Shown here: positions 18,352 through 25,844 of the stretch, one piece after another | Layout of the letters: the number at the start of each line of letters is the position of its first letter | Numbering within the stretch: position 1 is the stretch's first letter | From: Oleispira sp. | GTDB taxonomy: Bacteria; Pseudomonadota; Gammaproteobacteria; Pseudomonadales; Oceanobacteraceae | Direction of reading: 5' to 3' | Assembly (NCBI GenBank): GCA_002708475.1 | Contig: PAOL01000056.1 | Location: 19,135-53,236, forward strand | DNA: 34,102 nt | Notes under the pieces: model-generated | Databases searched by the model: none | What the model was told of the DNA's origin: nothing | Seen by the model: only the letters and a program-made list of their open reading frames with translations | Made by a program: the position numbers and the translations under genes

Positions 18352-19932
18352 ATGAATAACAAATTTTTACTTAAGAATCTTTCAGTAGCCATCATAGCAG
18401 CAGGCCTAGCGGCATGTGGTGGAAGTAGCAGTAGCAGCAGTAGTGATGATACGACTACAGCAGCTACCTCAGCTAACTTAAGTTCAAATCCAGCATTTGC
18501 TTTTGATAATACAGATTACGCTGGTGCAGTAGAATCAGGTTCAAGTAACTGGTGGGATTTCGCGATTGCTGGAACAGTTCCAACAACTCCTGAAACAACG
18601 CCTTATGCTACCGCATCTGGTGCTGGTTCAACTGGTTTTGAATCAGATGTTGATTTCACTGATGTTTCCTACAGTGCAGCAGCAATTACTCCTGCGACTG
18701 AATGTCCTGCTGCAGAAGACTCTAACTACAGCATCGTAGATTCTAGTGAAACTTATGTGATGGATGGTAAAACATTCAAAGTTTGTAGTGTTACAGGTTC
18801 TATCTACAAAGATGAAACTTTCTCGAATGATATTGTTTGGTCATTTGATGGTCGTGTAAACGTTGGTAATGGTAACCGTGAGCTGACTGCTAGTGATAAT
18901 GTGGTTTATGACGTAACGTTAACCGTTGAAGCAGGTACAGTTTTCCGTAGTGAAAGTGGTTCTTCTTTGGTTGTTACTCGTGGTTCTAACATTCAGGCGA
19001 TCGGTACTGAAACTCAGCCAATTATTATGTGGGCTGAAGGCGATGACGATTTCAATGATCGTGGTGCTTGGGGTGGTTTAGTTTTGCAGGGCTACGCATA
19101 CAACAATAATTGTGGCGACCCAACTAACCAAACTTACTGCAACATAAGTGGTGAAGGTGCTTCTGGTTACTTCGGTGGTTTTGATAACTCAGATAGCTCG
19201 GGTACTTTACAGTATGTAATTGTTGCTGAAGCTGGTTCTGAGCTTTCTAGTGGTGATGAGCTTAACGGTGTTGGCTTCATGGGTGTTGGTTACGGCACTA
19301 CGATCGATTATGTTCAAGTTCACCAGAATGATGATGATGGTGTTGAGTTCTTTGGTGGAGCAGTTGATGCTAAGCACTTAGTGTTAACTTCTAACAAAGA
19401 TGATGATATCGATTGGGATGAAGGCTATGTTGGTAATATTCAATATGGTGTTATTGTAAAAACATCTTCAAGCTCAGGCACTCGTCATGCATTTGAATTG
19501 GATACAGCGGGTGATGCTGCTGAAAGTGCATACCAAGAATCTAACCCAACGGTTGCTAACGTAACAGCTTTAGCTTTGCTTGAAGATGCAGAAGTAACAG
19601 ATGGCGTTGATACTTTAGCGGGTGATGCAATTCACTTGAAAAAAGGTTCTGAAGGTCGTTTCTACAACATTCTATTGTTGGGTGACTTCAATAACTGTGT
19701 AAGTATCGAAGATACTACTAACTACACGACTACTGAAAATGCAAATGCATCATTCGTTAATGTGTATGGTGACTGCATGAATACATCATCAATTCCTACT
19801 GAATTCACATTGAATGACGTAAATTTTGATGCTGCTTACAATGGTGTTGATGCTGAAACAGCTGAAACTAACGTGCCAGCACTGACTGCTCCAACAATTG
19901 CTTCAGAAGAAGTTGATGGTTCAGCAAACTAA
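18352..19932 (+). CDS. Probable surface or periplasmic lipoprotein, Asp-rich, beta-helix-like
   Basis: Lipobox LAAC followed by GGSSSSSSSDD linker. Motifs 'RGAWGGLVLQGYAYN', 'GYFGGFDNSDSSGTLQYVIVAEAG', 'GVGYGTTIDYVQVHQNDDDGVEFFGGAVDAKHLVLTSNKDDDIDWDEGYVGNIQYGVIV'. Confidence 0.85.
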   Translation: MNNKFLLKNLSVAIIAAGLAACGGSSSSSSSDDTTTAATSANLSSNPAFAFDNTDYAGAVESGSSNWWDFAIAGTVPTTPETTPYATASGAGSTGFESDVDFTDVSYSAAAITPATECPAAEDSNYSIVDSSETYVMDGKTFKVCSVTGSIYKDETFSNDIVWSFDGRVNVGNGNRELTASDNVVYDVTLTVEAGTVFRSESGSSLVVTRGSNIQAIGTETQPIIMWAEGDDDFNDRGAWGGLVLQGYAYNNNCGDPTNQTYCNISGEGASGYFGGFDNSDSSGTLQYVIVAEAGSELSSGDELNGVGFMGVGYGTTIDYVQVHQNDDDGVEFFGGAVDAKHLVLTSNKDDDIDWDEGYVGNIQYGVIVKTSSSSGTRHAFELDTAGDAAESAYQESNPTVANVTALALLEDAEVTDGVDTLAGDAIHLKKGSEGRFYNILLLGDFNNCVSIEDTTNYTTTENANASFVNVYGDCMNTSSIPTEFTLNDVNFDAAYNGVDAETAETNVPALTAPTIASEEVDGSAN

Positions 19933-19953
19933 TCTACCAATTAATTGGTAGAT
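19932..19953. repeat. Perfect 22-bp palindrome
   Basis: ATCTACCAATTAATTGGTAGAT, starting at the last base of the lipoprotein stop codon. Confidence 0.85.
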
Positions 19954-19959
19954 CTTAAG

Positions 19960-19993
19960 AGCCCGCTATCTTTTCAGATAGCGGGCTTTTTTA
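19960..19993 (+). terminator. Strong rho-independent terminator
   Basis: AGCCCGCTATC TTTTCA GATAGCGGGCT TTTTT. Confidence 0.92.
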
Positions 19994-20015
19994 TTGCGTG
20001 TAGAAATGTATTGAA

Positions 20016-20066
20016 CTGTCATTTTTCTGAAACCATTCTGACATTATTTAGCAACTAAATTGTAAT
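20016..20066 (+). promoter_or_regulatory. Upstream PHO-box-like array (five positions on an 11-bp period)
   Basis: CTGTCAT (20016) tttt CTGAAAC (20027) catt CTGACAT (20038) then weak TAGCAAC (20049) and TTGTAAT (20060), each start exactly 11 bp apart. Confidence 0.55.
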
Positions 20067-20076
20067 CTTTTAAATG

Positions 20077-20105
20077 CTGTAACCTTCTTGTCATATTCCT
20101 GATAT
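20077..20105 (+). promoter_or_regulatory. Promoter-proximal candidate PHO box
   Basis: CTGTAAC (20077-20083) cttc TTGTCAT (20088-20094) attc CTGATAT (20099-20105). -10-like TATTAA starts 10 nt downstream (20116). 80 nt upstream of the DUF3450 gene. Confidence 0.68.
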
Positions 20106-20185
20106 ATCTTGTTTCTATTAAATTAACAGTGGGTCACTTATGAATGAGTGGCTTGTATTTTTAGATTCGAAACGGTGATTATGCA

Positions 20186-21034
20186 ATGCGTACTCAACAT
20201 ACATCTGTAAAAACAAAATTTTTAAAGAGTAGCATCGCAGCTATTCTTCTTACTTCGGGAGCCTTATTCACAGCCCCTTCCGCCTGGTCATCCGATACAG
20301 CGTTAACATCTGTATTAGAAAAGGGTGAACAACGTGCCGATAAAGCGGTTAAATCACAACTTAAAATAGACTCTATCGATGCTGATATTCGTGGTGCTGA
20401 GCGTGAATATCGAGGTGTTAGCAAAGAGGTAGAAGGTCTTGAAGTTTATATCAAACAATTGAATAAGCAGCTAGCCGCTCAAGAGTCTGAAAAAACAGAT
20501 ATTGAAAACAGCATTCGCCAAGTCACTTTAATTGAACGTCAAATCACACCTTTAATGCTACGTATGATTGATGCGTTAGATCGTTTTGTTTCAGCCGATA
20601 TTCCATTCCAGAAAACAGAGCGAATGGCTAGAGTTGAGATGCTAAAAGATTTAATGGGTCGTTCAGACGTTACTGTGGCTGAAAAGTACCGAAAAGTAAT
20701 GGATGCCTATCAAAAAGAAATGGATTATGGGCGAACGATTAAAACCTATCGCAGCACAATCAATCTTGCAGGAACAGAACGTGAAGTGGATTTTTTACGT
20801 GTCGGTCGCCTAAGTTTAATGTTTCTATCTTTAGATGGTGAAAGCTTGGGTATTTGGGATCAACAAAGTAAAGAGTGGGAGCCACTAGAGGGCGACTATA
20901 AGGGTAAATTAATTGGTGCTTTACGTATTGCGCGTGAACAGGCAGCGCCTAGTCTTATGAAAATTCCTGTTGCAGCTCCATCAAAATCTACTTTCACACC
21001 TAACTCCAATGTTGCTTATGGGGAAGTTAAATAA
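20186..21034 (+). CDS. DUF3450-like exported coiled-coil protein, TonB2-cluster associated
   Basis: Signal peptide, long helical region, 'ADIPFQKTERMARVEMLKDLMGRSDVTVAEKYRKVMDAYQKEMDYGRTIKTY...LRVGRLSLMFLSLDGESLGIWDQQSKEWEPL', typical of DUF3450 proteins upstream of TtpC/ExbB. Confidence 0.85.
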   Translation: MRTQHTSVKTKFLKSSIAAILLTSGALFTAPSAWSSDTALTSVLEKGEQRADKAVKSQLKIDSIDADIRGAEREYRGVSKEVEGLEVYIKQLNKQLAAQESEKTDIENSIRQVTLIERQITPLMLRMIDALDRFVSADIPFQKTERMARVEMLKDLMGRSDVTVAEKYRKVMDAYQKEMDYGRTIKTYRSTINLAGTEREVDFLRVGRLSLMFLSLDGESLGIWDQQSKEWEPLEGDYKGKLIGALRIAREQAAPSLMKIPVAAPSKSTFTPNSNVAYGEVK

Positions 21035-22479
21035 TGAACACTCTATCTACGTTTAAAACGGTTAATAAAGCTAAAAAAATCGCGTTAGGTTTATGCATCA
21101 GTTTTACCGCATCGGTTGCTTCAATAGTACCTGCTCATGCAAATCAAGACATTGATGTTGATTCGTTACTGAATTTAGTTAAACAAGGTCAGGCGCGTGA
21201 TGATAGTGAGTTTAATTCTCGCATACAGCGCTTTAATACGAATAAGCAGCAACAAGAAAAAATGCTGCTTCAAGCAAAAAATAAACGTACTTCTCTTGAA
21301 AATGAAAGTGAAGAAAAAGAAGCGAGTTTTGCAAAGAATGAAACAGATCTTGCAGATGCACAAGAACGTTTAACTAACCGTTTAGGTAGTCTAAAAGAAT
21401 TGTTTGGTGTTCTTCAGCAAGTTGCTGGTGATAGCAAGGGGATTTTTGAAGGTTCATTAATTACTTCAGAATTGAATGAAAATTCTTCAACAGCAGGGCG
21501 TGAAATCTTCTTAGAAGATTTAATTAAGACAGCCGGTTCAAGTTCTAAGTTGCCTTCAATAGAAGAATTAGAACAGCTTTGGTTTGAAATGCAGCGTGAA
21601 ATGACCATGTCGGGTAAGGTTTCTAGCTATCAAGCGGATGTGGTTTTGCCAACGGGTGATACTGTTAAGAAGCAAGTAGTTCGACTAGGTAGCTTCAACG
21701 CCGTTGCCGATGGAAACTATCTTACTTTTGATTTGGAATCTCAGAAATTAGTAGAACTAGCAGCCCAACCAGGTAATCGATATAACGGCCCAGCGGCTGA
21801 TTTAGAATCAGCTGAAATGAAGGAAGGTAAAACAAACTTTACAGGGTTTTGGATCGATCCTTCTCGTGGCCAGTTATTAAAAATCATGGGGCAGTCTGCT
21901 GGCTTAGGCGAACGTATTGATCAAGGTGGAGTTGTTGGCTATATCATTCTGTCTCTGGCTGTTATCGGTGTGTTATTAGCAATTTGGAGAATGATTAAGT
22001 TAACAGCTGAAACAGCGCGTATGAAGAAACAAATGAACTCAGATGTTGCGAGTGATGATAATGCGTTAGGTCGTGTTATGAAGGTTTATCAGAAAAATGG
22101 CGATGCTGATGTTGAAACGTTAGAGCTTCATTTAAGTGAGGCAATTTCTTCAGAAGTACCTAGCCTAACTCGTGGCGTTAACTGGATCAAAATCATCTCT
22201 GTTGTTGCACCGCTATTAGGATTGTTGGGAACGGTAACTGGGATGATTGATGTATTCGAAACTATGTCGTTATTCGGAACAGGAGACCCTAAGTTAATGG
22301 CCGGTGGTATTTCACAAGCCTTGATTACAACGGTGTTAGGCCTTGTTGCAGCGATTCCTTGTGTATTTCTTCATACCATGACTAATAATCGCAGCCGAGC
22401 TTTGATTACGATTTTAGAAGAACGCGCGACGGGGATTCTTGCGCGTAAATCAGAACAGCTATCACTAGCGAAGGCTTAA
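21034..22479 (+). CDS. ttpC: TtpC-like MotA/TolQ/ExbB proton-channel protein with long periplasmic coiled-coil N-terminus
   Basis: Signal peptide, coiled coil ('NTNKQQQEKMLLQAKNKRTSLENESEEKEASFAKNETDLADAQERL'), C-terminal ExbB signature 'ISVVAPLLGLLGTVTGMIDVFETMSLFGTGDPKLMAGGISQALITTVLGLVAAIP'. Overlaps the previous stop. Confidence 0.88.
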   Translation: MNTLSTFKTVNKAKKIALGLCISFTASVASIVPAHANQDIDVDSLLNLVKQGQARDDSEFNSRIQRFNTNKQQQEKMLLQAKNKRTSLENESEEKEASFAKNETDLADAQERLTNRLGSLKELFGVLQQVAGDSKGIFEGSLITSELNENSSTAGREIFLEDLIKTAGSSSKLPSIEELEQLWFEMQREMTMSGKVSSYQADVVLPTGDTVKKQVVRLGSFNAVADGNYLTFDLESQKLVELAAQPGNRYNGPAADLESAEMKEGKTNFTGFWIDPSRGQLLKIMGQSAGLGERIDQGGVVGYIILSLAVIGVLLAIWRMIKLTAETARMKKQMNSDVASDDNALGRVMKVYQKNGDADVETLELHLSEAISSEVPSLTRGVNWIKIISVVAPLLGLLGTVTGMIDVFETMSLFGTGDPKLMAGGISQALITTVLGLVAAIPCVFLHTMTNNRSRALITILEERATGILARKSEQLSLAKA

Positions 22480-22484
22480 TCGAT

Positions 22485-23003
22485 ATGTTTACTGCTATAG
22501 ATCAGGTTACTTTATTTATGGAGCGTGGCGGCGATGTATTGTATGCCTTGCTGTTAGTGATCTTCTTATTATGGCTTTTCATTTTAGAGCGCATCGCGTT
22601 TTTCTCTTTCACATATCGCCCGCAGCTTAAACAAGCTGTTGGCGAGTGGGAAGGGCGAAAAGAACGCACTTCATGGCATGCGCACCAAGTTAGAGAAGAT
22701 CTAACGAGCCAAGTAAGAATGGCGTTAGAAACGAATATGACAACGATTAAAATGTTGGTCGGTCTATGTCCTTTGTTTGGTTTGTTAGGCACGGTAACGG
22801 GCATGATCGAAGTATTCGATATCATGGCTTTTCTTGGTAGTGGTAGCCCTAAGGCAATGGCTTCTGGAATTTCAAAGGCAACTATTCCCACAATGGCGGG
22901 CATGGTTGGCGCGATAACCGGTGTATTTGCTTTGTCGTTATTACAACGTTATATCCAACGCCAAAAAGCTCAGCTTGAAGATAAAATGACGTTTGACCAT
23001 TAG
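22485..23003 (+). CDS. exbB: ExbB-family biopolymer transport protein
   Basis: 'LVGLCPLFGLLGTVTGMIEVFDIMAFLGSGSPKAMASGISKATIPTMAGMVGAITGVF'. Confidence 0.94.
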   Translation: MFTAIDQVTLFMERGGDVLYALLLVIFLLWLFILERIAFFSFTYRPQLKQAVGEWEGRKERTSWHAHQVREDLTSQVRMALETNMTTIKMLVGLCPLFGLLGTVTGMIEVFDIMAFLGSGSPKAMASGISKATIPTMAGMVGAITGVFALSLLQRYIQRQKAQLEDKMTFDH

Positions 23004-23038
23004 ATTATTGTTTTGAAAATTTAAAAGAGGGTAAAGGT

Positions 23039-23449
23039 ATGAGACGCGGATTCTCAAACTTGGCAGCACAGACAGAAGAAGATGGTATTGATATCACACC
23101 AATGCTCGATGTTGTTTTTATTATGTTAATTTTCTTTATTGTTACGGCATCGTTTGTAAAAGAATCGGGCATTGAAGTTAATCGTCCTGATGCAAGTACT
23201 TCAAGTGCTAAACCAAAAGCCAGTATTTTGGTTGCAATTAATGATCTAGGTGAAATTTGGATCAATAAACGAAAAATTGATGAAGGCCAAGTACGAGCTA
23301 ATATTGAACGCCTGCACGCAGAAAACCCACAAGGTACGGTGGTTATTCAAGCAGACGAAGAAGCAAAAACTAAAACGTTGGTTGCAGTAATGGATGCTGC
23401 AAGAGAAGCTGGCGTTGTTGATGTATCCCTGGCTACAGAGAAGAAATAG
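23039..23449 (+). CDS. exbD: ExbD-family biopolymer transport protein
   Basis: 'DGIDITPMLDVVFIMLIFFIVTASFVKESGIEVNRP'. Confidence 0.95.
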   Translation: MRRGFSNLAAQTEEDGIDITPMLDVVFIMLIFFIVTASFVKESGIEVNRPDASTSSAKPKASILVAINDLGEIWINKRKIDEGQVRANIERLHAENPQGTVVIQADEEAKTKTLVAVMDAAREAGVVDVSLATEKK

Positions 23450-23450
23450 C

Positions 23451-24122
23451 ATGGTATCGACAGGTGAAAACCCGATAAGTCACTCCCCATCGATTCAAGC
23501 TACATTAACTCGTTGGGTCATTGCTCTGCTAGTAGCCACCTTTGCTACTTTCAGCGTATTTTGGATGATGCAGGGCTTAATTTCTTCAGGTAACTCGGTC
23601 GTTAATGAAGAAAGTTTTGGCCGTTTAATCGAGTTTGTTGATGTCTCGCAAGATGACGATGTACAAACTAAGCAGAATAAAGTTAATAAGCCACCAACGC
23701 CACCTGCCGAGCCGCCAAAGCCTGAATTACCTAAACCAAATGTTCAAGCGCAATCGGCAAACTCTTTTGATATTGGTGCAATTGATCTTTCGGCTGACTT
23801 AAATATTGATGCTGGTTTAGCAGGATCGGGTGGTGATGGGGAATTTTTACCTATCGTAAAAGTAGCACCACAATATCCAAGGCGCGCATTGCAGAAAGGT
23901 ATTGAAGGCCATGTGACGGTTGAGTTTACGGTAACTGCATTAGGTACAGTGGTTGACCCTAAGGTGATTGATGCTAATCCACCGACTGTTTTTAATCGCG
24001 CTGCTATGAATGCAGTAAAAAAATTCAAATACAAACCTAAAATAGTGGATGGTAAAGCGCAAGCGGTGACAGGTGTGCGTAACATTATTCGGTTTGAGTT
24101 AGATAAAAGTAGTAAGAAATAA
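23451..24122 (+). CDS. tonB: TonB energy transducer
   Basis: ATG at 23451, 1 nt after the exbD stop, preferred over the track start 23394. N-terminal TM, Pro-rich 'KPPTPPAEPPKPELPKP', C-terminal TonB domain 'PIVKVAPQYPRRALQKGIEGHVTVEFTVTALGTVVDPKVIDANPPTVFNRAAMNAVKKFKYKP'. Confidence 0.94.
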   Translation: MVSTGENPISHSPSIQATLTRWVIALLVATFATFSVFWMMQGLISSGNSVVNEESFGRLIEFVDVSQDDDVQTKQNKVNKPPTPPAEPPKPELPKPNVQAQSANSFDIGAIDLSADLNIDAGLAGSGGDGEFLPIVKVAPQYPRRALQKGIEGHVTVEFTVTALGTVVDPKVIDANPPTVFNRAAMNAVKKFKYKPKIVDGKAQAVTGVRNIIRFELDKSSKK

Positions 24123-24156
24123 ATTAAAGAGCTAATTGTGAAGGCTGGAGTTCATA

Positions 24157-25578
24157 ATGAAAGCAATGAAATTAAATAGAATGAATTTAAGTACTAAGCA
24201 CTCTAAAAATGTACTGTCGTCTTTACTGCTCACTACTTGTATAGGTATGTCAGTTGTAGCCTCGCCTGTTGTGCTTGCTGAAACGACTGCGACTGATAGT
24301 TCAAGCGTTAAAAATAGTTCGAGCGCAAAGAACAGCTCAGTCTCAGGTAATAACGAAGTTGTAAAAAAGAAGAAACGTGTACGCCGTGCGCAAACTATGC
24401 GACCAAAAGTATTTAAGAAATTAGATAAAGTTCGTGAACTTTCAGATGCAAAGGATTATGAAGGTGCAATTTCTGCTTTAGAAAGTTTATCTAAAATGAA
24501 GCGTAATTCTTACGAAACGGCCATGACCTGGAATATGTATGCTTATATGTATTTCAATAAAGAAGATTATGGTTCAGCGGCTGAAGCGTATGAGAAAATA
24601 ATCTCAGGAAAACGAGTTCCTGAAAGTTTGATGCAAACCACCCTGTATAGTTTGGCTAAACTGTATTTGATTCAACAAAAATATACGCTGGCTTTGGAGT
24701 CTCTTAATCATTGGTTTGAGGTTGTTGAAAAACCTAGTGCACAATCTTATATATTGCGTGCTCAGGTTTATTATCAGCTAGAAAATTATAAAAAAGCTTT
24801 GCCAGATGTGAAGCAGGCAATATCAAACACCGTTGCACAAGGTAAAAAACCTCGTGAAAATTGGTTGTTAATGGAACGCGCTGTTTATTTTCAAAACAAA
24901 GATTATGTATCGATGGAACGTTGTTTGAAGGATTTGATTGCTTATTATCCTAAATCGGCTTCAGTCGCTCAGTACTGGGTACAGCTATCTGCTATTTACA
25001 ATGAGTTAGGCAAGTCAGAGTTAGAGCTATCAACCCTAGAAACAGCTTATGAGCAAGGGTTGCTCACAAAAGAAGAGCAGCTAGTAAACTTAGCGCAAGC
25101 GATGCTTGGAAAAGAAATTCCCTATAAGTCGGCGCAGATAATGTTGATGGGAATGAAAAATAAGCACATTGAAGAGAATGCAAAAAATCTTTCACTTCTG
25201 GGTGACGCCTTAATGCTTGCAAAAGAATATGAGCAAGCAATTTCTGTCATGGCTAAAGCGGCAGGTTTATCGGATTCAGCTAAGGACTATTATAAGTTAG
25301 CTCAGATTCATACAGAGCGACAAGAATGGAATGATGCCTTAGTAAATGTAGATAAAGCTATTGAAAAGAATGATGTAAGCTCAAAGCAAGCGATTAAAGT
25401 AAATGAAGCTAGAATCCTTAAAGGCTTAGTCTTGTTTAATATGAAAGATCTGCTATTAGCCAAGGCCGAGTTTGAACTAGCATCTGAGTCTACTGGAACT
25501 GAGAAAATGGCGGGTCAGTGGTTGACATACATCGCGAGTGAAGAAAAGAGAATGGCTTTCTTAGCAGGGTCAGAATAA
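24157..25578 (+). CDS. TPR-repeat exported protein of the TonB2 cluster
   Basis: Signal peptide, Ser/Asn/Lys linker, repeated TPR-like units ('ETAMTWNMYAYMYFNKEDYGSAAEAYEKII', 'AQSYILRAQVYYQLENYKKALPDVKQAI'). Confidence 0.85.
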   Translation: MKAMKLNRMNLSTKHSKNVLSSLLLTTCIGMSVVASPVVLAETTATDSSSVKNSSSAKNSSVSGNNEVVKKKKRVRRAQTMRPKVFKKLDKVRELSDAKDYEGAISALESLSKMKRNSYETAMTWNMYAYMYFNKEDYGSAAEAYEKIISGKRVPESLMQTTLYSLAKLYLIQQKYTLALESLNHWFEVVEKPSAQSYILRAQVYYQLENYKKALPDVKQAISNTVAQGKKPRENWLLMERAVYFQNKDYVSMERCLKDLIAYYPKSASVAQYWVQLSAIYNELGKSELELSTLETAYEQGLLTKEEQLVNLAQAMLGKEIPYKSAQIMLMGMKNKHIEENAKNLSLLGDALMLAKEYEQAISVMAKAAGLSDSAKDYYKLAQIHTERQEWNDALVNVDKAIEKNDVSSKQAIKVNEARILKGLVLFNMKDLLLAKAEFELASESTGTEKMAGQWLTYIASEEKRMAFLAGSE

Positions 25579-25620
25579 TTATAAATTGAAGTATTTTTAG
25601 CGCGTATATCTTATAAAATC

Positions 25621-25654
25621 AAAGCCTATTTATGAAAATAAATAGGCTTTTTTT
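25621..25654 (+). terminator. Rho-independent terminator after the TPR gene
   Basis: AAAGCCTATTTAT / ATAAATAGGCTTT followed by TTTT. Confidence 0.9.
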
Positions 25655-25844
25655 GTTTTTAATTGTTAATTAATGGGATGTTTAACAGCGTGTTAATAAT
25701 TAATACATAAAAGAATTGTAGTATGCGGTTTCTAAATTAATAAGCGCATAGATCACATAGAGAATGAGTGTCGTGTTCTTTTGAGCTAGTAATAACCAGA
25801 AATGTTTGTACAAAATAACTCTTAGTATTAGTTGGATTTTAATT

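Noticed and set aside
22502-22903. 133-aa minus-strand ORF opposite exbB
   Set aside because: Antisense to a clear ExbB signature; no support of its own.
23394-23450. Upstream ATG start for tonB given by the ORF track
   Set aside because: It would overlap exbD by 56 nt and add a non-conserved leader; ATG at 23451 directly after the exbD stop is more plausible.
25655-25844. Possible PHO box before phoD (repeated TGTTTAA/TGTTAAT)
   Set aside because: Spacing is about 12 bp and units lack the CTGT core; indistinguishable from AT-rich background by eye.
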